From JAJISG01 sp964347345 (GTDB lineage Archaea > Thermoplasmatota > Thermoplasmata > RBG-16-68-12 > JAJISG01): a stretch of DNA of 59,112 bases. The first letter of the stretch is position 1, and the number at the start of each line of letters is the position of its first letter. The stretch is taken from NCBI GenBank assembly GCA_964347345.1, contig CAYFYB010000008.1, forward strand, positions 1-59,112, given 5' to 3'. Positions 16,510-25,457 of this stretch are shown one piece after another. The translations under genes were made by a program, and so were the position numbers. The notes beneath the pieces were generated by a model. That model worked only from the letters and a program-made list of their open reading frames with translations, made no database searches and had not been told where the DNA came from.

Positions 16510-17813
16510 TAGGCCTCGAACCCCTCGAGGCGCAATCGGGGGTTAATCTCCCCCACTAGGTTGGAGGTCATAAGCTCTCTCACTTGCAACGGGTCGCTGG
16601 TGTGTCCCAGCACCCACATGAGCTTGACCAAGGCGGTCTCGGGCAGCATGTCCTCGCCTGGAATGACCCCGGCTTTCACGAGTTCACGTCCTCGGGAGTA
16701 GACGTACATACCGACCCTTCCGTAGAGGCACTGACTCGTCATGACAACGTGGACTCCGTCCCTGACGGCCTTCTTTATCTTGGGAAGCAGGCCGCGGGCT
16801 ACGTGGCCGAGGCCTGTACCGGCCAGGACGATTCCCCTGTTGGTCTGAGAGCAGGCTTCGAAGGCCTTGGGCCTCATGCCAGGGTAGGTGTGAAGGAGGG
16901 CCACCGCCTCCTCCATCCTGTCGTCCACCTCCACCTCCCCTTCAGACCTCTGACTGTAGTCATCATACCAGACTATTTTGCCGTCGATCCCGACCCGGCC
17001 CAAGGGCACGGCGTTTATGGTCTTGAAGGCGTCCCTCCTGCTGCTGTGCATCTTCCTGACCTTGGTGCCCCTGTGGACGGTGCAGAACCGATCGGAGGTC
17101 TCCTCATGCATGAGGGCCACGACCTCTCCGAGGTCCGTTGAGGTCAGACGGGCCGCAGAGACGAGGTTCAGGTAGGCGTCGCTGCTGGGCCGATCCGAGG
17201 AACGTTGAGCGCCTACGAGGACGACGGGTCCAGGAAGGCTCCTGAGCATGAAGGAGAGGGCCGCGGAGGTGTAGCCCAAGGTGTCAGTGCCGTGGGGTAC
17301 CACCACTCCCTTGGAACCACTCCTCAGTTCTTTCGCAACCTCTCGGGCAATCCTCCTCCAGTACTTCACTTCCATGTCCTCGCTGAAGATGCTGAAAAGG
17401 ACCCGCGCCTTGACGTTGCACAGGTCCTGGAGTTCAGGCACGGAGAAGGTCAGCTCCTCGGCCGTGAGGGCGGGGAAGACGGCCCCCGTCCTATAGTCCA
17501 CGTAGCTGGCGATGGTTCCTCCCGTCCCCAAGACGGAAAGGGTGGGCTTCCGTGGGTCCTGGACTATCTCTTCCCGGGGAGCCGGGGCACGCCTAGCCGT
17601 GGGGGTCTTCTGGATGGCGACATCTGGAGTGATCTCGAGGCCCACGTTGTATCCGTTCCGAAGCTTGATCGTGAGGACGTCCTTGTCACTGAAGGAGTGG
17701 TGGGGCATCACGATCCCCTGGTAGGTCTTGTCCCTGCAGCTGACAACAACTTCGTCTCCCACCTCCACCTTGGCCTTCTCCAGGAGGCTCTGGACCCTCT
17801 TTGGGTAGCTCAT
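16509..17813 (-). CDS. gatD: Archaeal Glu-tRNA(Gln) amidotransferase subunit D
   Basis: A 434-residue GatD, the asparaginase-like subunit that releases ammonia from glutamine or asparagine for GatE. An N-terminal SH3-like domain (KVEVGDEVVVSCRDKTYQGIVMPHH) precedes the asparaginase core. The first catalytic Thr is in LGTGGTIASYVDYRTGA, the second Thr-Asp pair in VVPHGTDTLGYTSAAL, and the C-terminal domain has VLAGTGLGHVARGLLP. Length and domain order are typical. A TATA-like GTTTTAGGA lies about 25-28 nt before the ATG. Confidence 0.95.
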   Translation of the reverse strand: MSYPKRVQSLLEKAKVEVGDEVVVSCRDKTYQGIVMPHHSFSDKDVLTIKLRNGYNVGLEITPDVAIQKTPTARRAPAPREEIVQDPRKPTLSVLGTGGTIASYVDYRTGAVFPALTAEELTFSVPELQDLCNVKARVLFSIFSEDMEVKYWRRIAREVAKELRSGSKGVVVPHGTDTLGYTSAALSFMLRSLPGPVVLVGAQRSSDRPSSDAYLNLVSAARLTSTDLGEVVALMHEETSDRFCTVHRGTKVRKMHSSRRDAFKTINAVPLGRVGIDGKIVWYDDYSQRSEGEVEVDDRMEEAVALLHTYPGMRPKAFEACSQTNRGIVLAGTGLGHVARGLLPKIKKAVRDGVHVVMTSQCLYGRVGMYVYSRGRELVKAGVIPGEDMLPETALVKLMWVLGHTSDPLQVRELMTSNLVGEINPRLRLEGFEA

Positions 17814-17930
17814 CGTGGAAAGAATATTCTAGGTCCTAAAACACTTTTGCGGACATCGAAGTGACGGTTCCGAGAGGTCCGTTGCCGTGGGGAGTTCGCA
17901 TCCACTGCGGAAGCCTATTCAAGGGCTGAA

Positions 17931-18209
17931 GTGATTACTGGGCTGGATATCACGTTGACCAAGACGCGCGGGAGCAGTGTCAGAGGGGTTTTGAATGAGC
18001 TGAGGTGGCATCCCGAGAGGGACCCTTCCAGAGCCAGGATTTTCTACGCCAACAGGGTTGCGCCAGAGGGGTTCACCATTGTGAGCGGTGATGAGGTGGA
18101 GGACATCGGTCCGTCGAGTTTCACCATCGGTGGCAGCACGATTCCCTACTACAAGGTCTTCAGGATCACCGAGGGTTCGACGGTCCTGTTCGAGCGGAAG
18201 GAGGACTAG
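17931..18209 (+). CDS. DUF504 / MJ1316-type RNA-end recognition protein
   Basis: A 92-residue protein of the archaeal UPF0248/DUF504 family. It has the typical core RGVLNELRWHPERDPSRARIFYANRVAPEGFTIVSGDEV, followed by STIPYYKVFRI. In other organisms this domain is proposed to recognise RNA 2',3'-cyclic phosphate ends or is linked to 2H phosphoesterases. It starts with GTG at 17931 and stands alone between divergent gatD and convergent alaX. The functional claim is from the family, not from residues I can test. Confidence 0.85.
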   Translation: MITGLDITLTKTRGSSVRGVLNELRWHPERDPSRARIFYANRVAPEGFTIVSGDEVEDIGPSSFTIGGSTIPYYKVFRITEGSTVLFERKED

Positions 18210-18238
18210 GATTCTGGGGGTCATCTCCCTGTCAATGT

Positions 18239-18976
18239 TCAGAGGAGCTCGTAGGTTATCCGATCGATGTCCTTGCCCTTGCTCCTGCGCCTCAGAATCC
18301 TCATCCTGCCAATCTCCGACACGTTCCTGACATGGGTGCCGGCGCAGGGGCAGAGATCGACATCCCCGATCTGGACTACGCGTAGCCTCCTTATGCCCTT
18401 GGGAATGAGGTCCATGATGGCCCTCTCCTCCTCAATTCTCTCCTCCAGAACCCTCCTCTCCTCCTCGTAGATGGTCACTTGCACTCCGCTCTCCACGGCT
18501 TCATTGAACGCCTTCTCCACTGCCGCGAGGTTCTCTTGAGTGAAGCTAGCGGGGGCAAAGTCCACGTGGCTGTAGTCCATGTAGAGCTGGTTGCCCATGG
18601 TCCTCGCCCCATACATCTGAAAGACCAGACCGGACAGGAGGTGCTGGGCCGTATGCATCCTCATGTGGGCGTACCTCCTCTCCCAGTCTACGCTTCCCGT
18701 CACGTCACCCTTTGGAGGCACCGTATCCACCAAGTGCCGGACGATCCCCCCCTGCTTCACAACCTTCGAGACCCTCGCTGTGCCTGCCTCCCAATGCATC
18801 TGACCGGTGTCCGAGGGCTGACCACCCCCTTCGGCGTAGAAGGCCGTTCTGTCGAGGACAGCGTAGTTGGGTCCCGTTTCCACAACCCGGGCCCGGAATT
18901 CCTTTATGTAGTTGAGTTCCACCATTGGGGTGGATGCATACTCCGCGTCCTGCCCCAGATAGATTACAGAGGTCAT
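18239..18976 (-). CDS. alaX: Alanyl-tRNA editing protein AlaX
   Basis: A free-standing trans-editing protein of 245 residues that hydrolyses mischarged Ser- or Gly-tRNA(Ala). It carries the glycine-rich N-domain motif AFYAEGGGQPSDTG, the zinc ligands HTAQHLLSG and CPCAGTHVRN, and the linker of the medium/long AlaX type. The ATG at 18976 (MTSVIYLGQDAEY) is chosen because the longer frame upstream runs through the V4R gene and has no family similarity. A TATA-like GCTTATTACC lies about 36 nt upstream. Confidence 0.92.
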   Translation of the reverse strand: MTSVIYLGQDAEYASTPMVELNYIKEFRARVVETGPNYAVLDRTAFYAEGGGQPSDTGQMHWEAGTARVSKVVKQGGIVRHLVDTVPPKGDVTGSVDWERRYAHMRMHTAQHLLSGLVFQMYGARTMGNQLYMDYSHVDFAPASFTQENLAAVEKAFNEAVESGVQVTIYEEERRVLEERIEEERAIMDLIPKGIRRLRVVQIGDVDLCPCAGTHVRNVSEIGRMRILRRRSKGKDIDRITYELL

Positions 18977-19019
18977 GAACTTCTCTTGCAGAGAGACTTC
19001 TCGGTAATAAGCCCTCGGA

Positions 19020-19625
19020 CTAGAGACGACGCTTCGCTGGCCTCGGCAGGAGGGGGGAGAAATACTCCAGGGGGGCAATCTGGAACCTGCATCTGTCTGC
19101 CCCCATAGCACTACAGGCGACCTCCTCGCAGTGGACGTCCTTGTCGAGGAGGGCCTTGATGACTCCCGCCGCGTACCCTGCATAGAAGTGACAGACAGGT
19201 TTGTCCGAGGGGCCATAGCCCTCCACTATGAGGCTGTTCTTGACCGTGAAGGTCATCCTACCTTCAGGAAAGTCCGCCGATTCTACCTCGAAATGACCAT
19301 GACCATATGCCGAGCAAACCTTGGAGAGATGACCGGGAATAGCTTCCTCCACACTCGCAATTTCTCCTCGGGCTGTCACTTCCTCGAAGAAGGCCGCCGA
19401 CGCCCGAGCCGCGTTCTCGCCAGCCATATAGATGGGCGCCCTTGCGGAGGTCCCCATGATGGCCTCCAGCTCCTTGAGGAGGGAGGCCATGAGACCCGGG
19501 GTTACCAGACAAAAACGCTGACCGAAGAGCTGGACGACGCCTTCGTCTGGGTCGACGACGAGTTCCCTCATGATTGTACCTATAATCCCCTCTGAGGACA
19601 GGTCTCGGTCCCTCAACTGGTTCAC
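19020..19625 (-). CDS. V4R-domain (vinyl-4-reductase) small-molecule sensor protein
   Basis: A 201-residue protein consisting mostly of a V4R domain, a predicted ligand-binding fold found in archaeal proteins and in BchJ and NtrC-type regulators. The middle helix pair contains IYMAGENAARASAAFFEEV. The C-terminal half carries the typical metal-ligand motif HCEEVACSAMGADRCRFQI. It starts with GTG at 19625. A TATA-like CCTTATACGG at about 19660-19670 gives a leader of roughly 13 nt. It has no DNA-binding domain of its own. It lies between an acyl-CoA dehydrogenase and alaX on the same strand. Confidence 0.8.
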   Translation of the reverse strand: MNQLRDRDLSSEGIIGTIMRELVVDPDEGVVQLFGQRFCLVTPGLMASLLKELEAIMGTSARAPIYMAGENAARASAAFFEEVTARGEIASVEEAIPGHLSKVCSAYGHGHFEVESADFPEGRMTFTVKNSLIVEGYGPSDKPVCHFYAGYAAGVIKALLDKDVHCEEVACSAMGADRCRFQIAPLEYFSPLLPRPAKRRL

Positions 19626-19682
19626 CTGAACTTTTCATGTGAATTGCCCCCTGAGCGCCGTATAAGGTTTGTTACGTTGGTC

Positions 19683-20837
19683 TCAGGTATGATAATCCTT
19701 CAAAAGCTGCCTGGCAATGACCATCCTCTGGATCTCGCTGGTCCCCTCGTATATCTCAGTAATCTTCGCATCCCTGTACAACCGCTCCACGGGATAGTCT
19801 CGGAGGTAGCCGTAACCGCCGTAAACCTGGACCGCTTCCCTTGTAGCTCTCACGGCCAGGTCCGATGCGAAGAGCTTGGCCATGGAGGCCTCCTTGGTAT
19901 ACCTCTTCCCCAGATCTCTCAGATAAGCTGCCCTGTGAATGAGGAGCCTGGCGGCATCAATCTCCGTCGCCATATCGGCCAGCTTCCACTGAATAGCCTG
20001 GAAACTTGCGATGGCCTGGTCGAACTGCTCCCGCTCCCTTGCGTACCGGACGGAGGCCTCGAAGGCTCCCCGGGCAATGCCCAATGCTTGAGAGGCGATG
20101 CCGATGCGACCCCCGTCCAGCGTCGACAGCGCTACCCTGAAGCCATCGTCCACCTCCCCCAGCAGGCTTTCCTTGGGGATGCGGCAGTCCTCGAAGGCGA
20201 GGGCCGTGGTGTCTGTGGCCCTGATACCCATCTTCTTCTCCTTCCTGATCTTGTGGAGTCCCGGGGCATCCGTCGGTATGATGAAGGCGGATATTCCTCT
20301 GCTGCGAGGCGCTTTCGTATCCGTCTTGGCGTAGCTGATGATCACCTGGGCATGCCAGGCGTTCGTGACGAAGATCTTCTGGCCGTTGAGGACCCACTCA
20401 TCCCCCTCAAGCCTGGCAGTACTCCTCATGGCCCCGGCATCGCTGCCGGACCAGGGCTCCGTCAGGGCGTAGGCTCCCAGCCACTTCCCCTGGGCCAGTC
20501 GAGGCAGGTAGTGCCTCTTCTGCTCCTCCGTGCCGTAGCGAAGGATGGGGTCACACACCAGGGAGTTGTTGACGGACATTATGGTTCCTAGGGATGCGTC
20601 CGCGCGGTTGATCTCCTCCATGGCGATGCAGTAACCGATGGTGTCCGTCCCCCCGCCGCCGTACTCCTCGGGCACCATCATCCCCATGAGCCCCAGGTCG
20701 TACATCTTCTCCACCAGCTCCATCGGGAACTCCTCGGCCTCGTCGTAGTCACTGGCCCTGGGGGCTACCTCCTTATCTGCGAACTCCGCCACCATCTTGC
20801 TGAGGAGCTGGTGCTCCTTTGTCAGCCCGAAGTCCAA
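19683..20837 (-). CDS. Acyl-CoA dehydrogenase
   Basis: A 384-residue FAD enzyme that introduces the 2,3 double bond in acyl-CoA. It shows the family signatures GAYALTEPWSGSDAGAMRST and QVYGGYGYLRDYPVERLYRDAKI, and ends with the FAD-binding YEGTSEIQRMVIARQLL. The catalytic base is expected to be the Glu of IYEGTSEIQ. It starts with a TTG at 20837, and TTTATACG about 35 nt upstream is the likely TATA box. No ETF genes are adjacent. It complements the enoyl-CoA hydratases and thiolases found further right. Confidence 0.93.
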   Translation of the reverse strand: MDFGLTKEHQLLSKMVAEFADKEVAPRASDYDEAEEFPMELVEKMYDLGLMGMMVPEEYGGGGTDTIGYCIAMEEINRADASLGTIMSVNNSLVCDPILRYGTEEQKRHYLPRLAQGKWLGAYALTEPWSGSDAGAMRSTARLEGDEWVLNGQKIFVTNAWHAQVIISYAKTDTKAPRSRGISAFIIPTDAPGLHKIRKEKKMGIRATDTTALAFEDCRIPKESLLGEVDDGFRVALSTLDGGRIGIASQALGIARGAFEASVRYAREREQFDQAIASFQAIQWKLADMATEIDAARLLIHRAAYLRDLGKRYTKEASMAKLFASDLAVRATREAVQVYGGYGYLRDYPVERLYRDAKITEIYEGTSEIQRMVIARQLLKDYHT

Positions 20838-20888
20838 AGGCCAGGCCTCGCATGCAGAAGGGACGCCTACGTATAAAGGCTTCAGCCT

Positions 20889-21452
20889 TTAGCCCACGAC
20901 GACCCTGAAGCCCAAGGTCCAGAGTAACACGAAGAGAAGGGCTCTGAGGACGCCCGCCAGGAGGTTGACGAGGAGAAAGACCTTTCCGCCGATGAGCTGC
21001 CCCTGTTTGTTGAAGAGGGAGTAGAGGTATATGGGCAGAGTGTCGGGGAAGAAAGGGACCGACATCAGGACCAAGAGGCCCGCCCACTTCGTGGTTCTGA
21101 CGAAGCGGGTCACGTAGCCGACGAACCTTCCTGCAATGGGATGCCTGGCGCACCAGTAGCGGATGGGGCCCTCCACCCTGAGACCCAGCAGGAAGACGGC
21201 CCCCGCCCCCACGGCCTTGCCGATGCCCAGGGCGAGGGCTGCCACGCCCAGGAAAGCTATCTGATTGAGAAGGGGGATGAGGGCGATTTCCACGGGAATG
21301 GGCAGGATTATGGCCGTCAGGACGCTGTAGATGAGGAGGACGCTAAGGAATATGGTGGGGTCGTTATAGTAGATGTCAAGAATGCCCCAAAGAAACTCCA
21401 CGATGCCTTCAACAGCTATGGGAGCGCCTCCGACACGTAATGGAGATGTCAA
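20889..21452 (-). CDS. VTT/DedA-like (SNARE-associated) membrane protein
   Basis: A membrane protein of up to 187 residues with about four to five hydrophobic segments. The polar motifs seem to fit the VTT family: a glycine-rich stretch (GIGKAVGAGAVFLLGLRVEGP) and a proline-rich re-entrant segment (VLMSVPFFPDTLPIYLYSLF). VTT proteins scramble lipids or exchange ions. The start at TTG 21452 is uncertain: a TATA-like TTTTAAT touches it, so a leaderless mRNA would begin about 20-25 nt downstream. The C-terminal FRVVVG ends just before the acyl-CoA dehydrogenase promoter. Confidence 0.65.
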   Translation of the reverse strand: MTSPLRVGGAPIAVEGIVEFLWGILDIYYNDPTIFLSVLLIYSVLTAIILPIPVEIALIPLLNQIAFLGVAALALGIGKAVGAGAVFLLGLRVEGPIRYWCARHPIAGRFVGYVTRFVRTTKWAGLLVLMSVPFFPDTLPIYLYSLFNKQGQLIGGKVFLLVNLLAGVLRALLFVLLWTLGFRVVVG

Positions 21453-21545
21453 TTAAAAGAGTGAGGCCGCCAGAAGCCCATTTTCGCAAATGCCCACGGC
21501 CAAGCCTTATAAGATTGCCTATCGATATCCAGGCAAGGTGAAGGT

Positions 21546-22328
21546 ATGCCTACCTTTGAGTACGCAAGTGAGAGCGAGATCACCAGAGCCATCCTCCAGG
21601 GTTTCGCCAGGGACCTGGAGTCCTATGCTGAATCGGACGTCATAGTGGTGGGCGGCGGTCCCAGCGGCCTCATGACCGCAAAGGAGCTGGCAGACCGAGG
21701 AGTCAAGGTCCTAATAATCGAGAGGAACAACTACCTGGGGGGCGGCTTCTGGCTGGGTGGTTACCTGATGAACACGATCACCGTCCGAGCCCCCGGACAG
21801 AAGGTCCTCGACGAACTCAGCATCCCCTACAAGGAGTTTGCCAAGAACCTCTACGTCACCAGCGGGCCTCATGCCTGTTCCAAGCTCATAGCCGCGGCCT
21901 GCGACGCCGGCGCGAAGATTCAGAACATGACCTCCTTGGAGGACGTGGTCATCAGAGAGCAGAACCGCGTGGGGGGCGTCGTGGTCAACTGGACACCCGT
22001 CCAGTCCCTCCCCAGGGAGATTACCTGCGTGGATCCCGTGGCCCTCGAAGCCCGACTTGTGGTGGACGCCACAGGCCACGAGGCCGAGGTCGTCTCGGCA
22101 TTGGAGAAGAGGGGCATCCTGAAGATACCCGGAGAAGGAGCCATGTGGGTGGAGAAGTCGGAGGACTTGGTGGTTGAGCACACGGGCCTCGTACACCCTG
22201 GTCTCATCGTGGCCGGGATGGCGGTCTCCAGCACCTACGGTCTGCCGCGAATGGGCCCGACCTTCGGGGCCATGCTGCTCTCGGGAAAGAGGGCCGCAGA
22301 AGTGGCCTATGAAATCCTCAAGAAGTGA
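21546..22328 (+). CDS. thi4: Thi4-type thiazole synthase, cysteine form
   Basis: A 260-residue FAD/NAD-binding Thi4 that makes the thiazole precursor of thiamine from NAD, glycine and a sulfur source. It has the dinucleotide motif VIVVGGGPSGLMTAKELADRG, NNYLGGGFWLGG, the conserved SGPHACSKLI, NWTPVQ and the C-terminal MGPTFGAMLLSGKRAAEVA. A cysteine (about C161, in EITCVDPVALEA) sits directly before VDP, where yeast Thi4 has its sacrificial Cys and methanogen Thi4 has His. TATA (GCCTTATAAG) lies at about 21504-21513, with GGTGAAGG before the ATG. The next gene overlaps its end. Confidence 0.93.
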   Translation: MPTFEYASESEITRAILQGFARDLESYAESDVIVVGGGPSGLMTAKELADRGVKVLIIERNNYLGGGFWLGGYLMNTITVRAPGQKVLDELSIPYKEFAKNLYVTSGPHACSKLIAAACDAGAKIQNMTSLEDVVIREQNRVGGVVVNWTPVQSLPREITCVDPVALEARLVVDATGHEAEVVSALEKRGILKIPGEGAMWVEKSEDLVVEHTGLVHPGLIVAGMAVSSTYGLPRMGPTFGAMLLSGKRAAEVAYEILKK

Positions 22329-23124
22329 GATCCTGGCGGTGCCTAGCCAGGCATTCCTCTACGAGGACCCCTCCTCGCCAAATCTGGACTTGGGAAAGAT
22401 TCAGTCCTACCTTCGGGAGATGACGGGTATCCAAGTGGAGACCCGTCCTGATTTCTTTTCCTGCTATCGTGGGGAGGACGTCGAGGGGCTGGCCAGAAGG
22501 TTGGCGGGGCTGAAGGTCAGGAACCTGCACAGTGAGGAGCAGGACTTCGAGCCTCTCCTGGGAGAGGTGAACTTCGAGCTGAAGCTGCTTCGTGACCCTC
22601 GCAGAAGGCTACCGGGCGTCCTCTACGATGGCTTCCACCTTCAGGAGCTGATGAGGTCCCTCCTGCCCCCGAAGGAGAGATCGCTGCGGGTCATGCACGT
22701 GCCCTTCACTCATCGCCTCCTGGCCACTTTCGATCCCGACGACCGGACGTACCATGCGCGGGTCATTGTCTGCGGCTACCCTACCGTCATCTCCACCAGC
22801 GGTGTTGTAGAGGGGCCCGCGAAGCCAAGGGAATTCTATGTGGCGAAACGCGGGTACAGCGCCCTGGGGATCACGCCGCCGACAGAGGCCCTCAAGGAGG
22901 AGATGAGGGGCAGGTTCATCGATTACGACGACGAGCGGCTGACGGACGTGTTGAAGGGTTACGTCCTCCAGGCATTCTTCTATCATGCCGCGGGGGATCC
23001 CTTCTGCGGCAATCCGGACTGCCGTCTCTTCAACGCCCATTGGCAGGAGGAAATGATGAGGGCCCAGCTGAGTTCCGGTGGCCTCTGCGAGAAGCATGCG
23101 GCCTTCCTCTCCGAGTTCCAGTAG
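22309..23124 (+). CDS. Conserved archaeal protein, possible metal-binding enzyme
   Basis: A protein of about 271 residues that I associate with an uncharacterised archaeal family. The C-terminal third has clustered putative metal ligands: FYHAAGDPFCGNPDCRLFNAHWQEEMMRAQ and later LCEKHAAFL. The middle holds VMHVPFTHRLLATFD and YHARVIVCGYP. ATG 22309 overlaps thi4 by 20 bases; a GTG at 22339 is an alternative. The overlap makes cotranslation with thi4 likely, which hints at thiamine metabolism or metal delivery, but no reaction can be assigned. Confidence 0.6.
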   Translation: MKSSRSEILAVPSQAFLYEDPSSPNLDLGKIQSYLREMTGIQVETRPDFFSCYRGEDVEGLARRLAGLKVRNLHSEEQDFEPLLGEVNFELKLLRDPRRRLPGVLYDGFHLQELMRSLLPPKERSLRVMHVPFTHRLLATFDPDDRTYHARVIVCGYPTVISTSGVVEGPAKPREFYVAKRGYSALGITPPTEALKEEMRGRFIDYDDERLTDVLKGYVLQAFFYHAAGDPFCGNPDCRLFNAHWQEEMMRAQLSSGGLCEKHAAFLSEFQ

Positions 23125-23163
23125 CCCGCAAGGTTTTCTAAGCCTTCCTCCCTAACCCCAGCG

Positions 23164-24276
23164 GTGAAGCTGCGTCCTTTTGAGATGGAGCGGTGGCAGT
23201 CCGAATACGAGCACGTGACCAGTTTCAACCTCTCGGAGAGCGGCGTCGAGCCCGTTCGCCTGGGAGACCTCTTAGGGGAGGAGGACTTTGGAACTCTCTT
23301 GAAGACCCCCCTGGGATACGCCGAGACGAGGGGGTCCGAGGCTCTCAGGGAGGCCATCGCCTCTCTCTACCCGGACTGCGAGCCGGAAAACGTGTTGGTC
23401 ACGACGGGGACCGCGGAGGCCAATCTGATCGCAGCCTTGGGGACCATGGAGAGAGGCTCGAGAGTGGTCACCGTCCTGCCTAACTACATGCAGGTCTGGG
23501 GACTGGCGAAATCCCTAGGATGCAAGGTGGATCCCCTACGGTTGAGGGAAGAGAGAGGGTGGCAACCTTCCCAAGAGGATACGAAGGCCAAGCTACGTAC
23601 TGGTACCGACGTCGTATCTCTCAGCAACCCTAACAATCCCACGGGAACTTGTCTCACGGAGGAGAGTACCAAGGCTATTACCGACGGAGCGGAGGACGCG
23701 AGGGCCTGGATTTTGTCCGACGAGGTCTACAGGGGGGCAGAGTTGGAGGGGTCCTTGACCCCCACCCTTTGGGGGACTCACGACAGGGTCCTGGTCACCT
23801 CAGGCCTCTCAAAGGCCTTCGGGCTAGCAGGCCTCAGGCTTGGCTGGATATGCGGCCCTCGGGACACAATCCGAGAGTTGTGGGCCATCCACGACTACAC
23901 CACCATCGCCCTCAGCAAGATATCTGAGGTGGTTGGCACTCGGGCTCTAGTCCATTGGAGGGACCGCCTCCTGACCAGAACCAGGGACATCTTACGGCGT
24001 AACCTTCCTGTATTGAGGGGCTTCGTGGAACGGTGCGGTCTGGCATGGGTGCCTCCGGCGGCGGGGGCTATTGCGTTCCTCCGGTACCCGTGGAAGTTGC
24101 CGTCCCTATCGGTGGCGGAGAGAGCCCTGAAGAGGGACGTCCTCGTGGTCCCGGGCTCCCACTTCCAGGAGGAGGGCTACCTGAGGGTGGGCTATGGCAT
24201 GGAGGCAGAGATTCTTGAGGGTGGCCTGAGGGAGCTGCGAGCCGTCTTCGGGGAGGTAGGGGTTCGTGAAGGCTGA
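23164..24276 (+). CDS. Class I/II PLP aminotransferase
   Basis: A 370-residue fold-type I aminotransferase. The PLP lysine is in TSGLSKAFGLAGLRLGW, the cofactor-stacking and substrate motifs are VTTGTAEANLIAALG and SLSNPNNPTGTCL, and SDEVYRGAELEG holds the Asp and Tyr that contact PLP. It starts with GTG at 23164. The next gene, an FAD amine oxidase, begins inside its last codons, so both are translated together and may process the same amino acid. Substrate specificity is not readable. Confidence 0.87.
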   Translation: MKLRPFEMERWQSEYEHVTSFNLSESGVEPVRLGDLLGEEDFGTLLKTPLGYAETRGSEALREAIASLYPDCEPENVLVTTGTAEANLIAALGTMERGSRVVTVLPNYMQVWGLAKSLGCKVDPLRLREERGWQPSQEDTKAKLRTGTDVVSLSNPNNPTGTCLTEESTKAITDGAEDARAWILSDEVYRGAELEGSLTPTLWGTHDRVLVTSGLSKAFGLAGLRLGWICGPRDTIRELWAIHDYTTIALSKISEVVGTRALVHWRDRLLTRTRDILRRNLPVLRGFVERCGLAWVPPAAGAIAFLRYPWKLPSLSVAERALKRDVLVVPGSHFQEEGYLRVGYGMEAEILEGGLRELRAVFGEVGVREG

Positions 24277-25411
24277 CGTGGCTATCGTGGGGGCGGGCAT
24301 AGCAGGGTCGGCCCTTGCCTATCACCTCTCTGGAGAGGGCCTCCACGTCACCCTCTTGGACGGGGATTACCCGGGCCTTGGGGCCAGCGGAAGATCCGCT
24401 GGGTTGCTGACATCACAGCACTGGAACCGTTTCGACGTCGCCCTCACCAGGGCCTCGCAGGAGATGTGTGACCACCTCGCTAGGGACGAGGAGGGGGGCG
24501 TGCAGAGGGTGGGTTTCCTGAGGGTCACGTCTCTGGAGGAGGACATTCCCGTGATGAGGGAGCGAGTCCATACATACCTGAAGGAGGGCGTCATGGCCGA
24601 GTTCCTTGAAGGGGAGGAGCTTTCGTCGCGCTTCCCATCCATCGACTCATCCGGGCTTCTCGCCGGTGTGTTCACACCCCAAGACGGCTACGTGGACGCG
24701 TACGACATCACCTCCACCTTCGCCTCGTTGGCAAGGGAGCGAGGGGTCGCCATGGCCATGGGCAACAAGGCGAAGGCCGTGGAAATGAGGTCCTCGAAGG
24801 CAGTGGGCGTGGAGACCCCTCAGGGCGAGTTGTCAGCCGAGGCCGTTGTGGTGGCGGCGGGAGCTTGGACCCCCTCCCTTCTGAGGGAGAGTGGCACTCC
24901 TCTCCCGTTGAAGCCCTACAGGACCCAGGCCCTGGTGACGGCCCCTGTCACGGACCTTCCTATCCTCCCCATGTTTCACGAACTTCCTCGTGGCCTCTAC
25001 CTCCGACCAGATCAGGACGGTCTGCTCCTAGGGAATGGGACAGAGCACGATGAGGCGGATCCTGGAGGATATAACACCCACGCAGACTTCGAGCTGTACG
25101 CAAAGGTCGCGGCGTGGGCGACGGAGAGGGTGCCGGCAGCGAAGGATGCAAGGATTGCGAGGGGTTGGGCCGGCCTCTGCGTGGCCACCCCAGATAGATT
25201 TCCCCTGGTGGGAGAGGTGGAAGAGGTCGAGGGCTTGTTCGTCCTTGCTGGCTTCAACGGCCTGGGGGTCATGAGAGGCCCCCCTCTCGCCAGATCTCTG
25301 GCCGAAGCCCTCTTGGGAAGACGCCCCACCTTTGAGCTGGCCCCATTCCATCCTGGCCGTTTCGAGGGGAGAGACGACTTTCGAATCAGGGAAGGCTTCA
25401 CGCTGAGGTGA
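24266..25411 (+). CDS. FAD-dependent amino acid/amine oxidoreductase (DAO family)
   Basis: A 381-residue flavoprotein of the D-amino-acid oxidase, sarcosine and glycine oxidase superfamily. The N-terminal Rossmann motif is VGAGIAGSALAYHLSGEG. ASGRSAGLLTSQ fits the FAD-contacting loop, VVVAAGAWTPSLL is the second dinucleotide element, and the C-terminal GWAGLCVATPDRFPLVGEV ... VLAGFNGLGVMRGP is the flavin closing motif. It starts with GTG at 24266, overlapping the aminotransferase by 11 bases. Without a partner electron acceptor nearby, oxidase and dehydrogenase activity cannot be told apart. Confidence 0.85.
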   Translation: MKADVAIVGAGIAGSALAYHLSGEGLHVTLLDGDYPGLGASGRSAGLLTSQHWNRFDVALTRASQEMCDHLARDEEGGVQRVGFLRVTSLEEDIPVMRERVHTYLKEGVMAEFLEGEELSSRFPSIDSSGLLAGVFTPQDGYVDAYDITSTFASLARERGVAMAMGNKAKAVEMRSSKAVGVETPQGELSAEAVVVAAGAWTPSLLRESGTPLPLKPYRTQALVTAPVTDLPILPMFHELPRGLYLRPDQDGLLLGNGTEHDEADPGGYNTHADFELYAKVAAWATERVPAAKDARIARGWAGLCVATPDRFPLVGEVEEVEGLFVLAGFNGLGVMRGPPLARSLAEALLGRRPTFELAPFHPGRFEGRDDFRIREGFTLR

Positions 25412-25457
25412 GGGCCAAGTTTAAGTAAACCGCGGCACTGAAAAGGAGGGATCGGAC

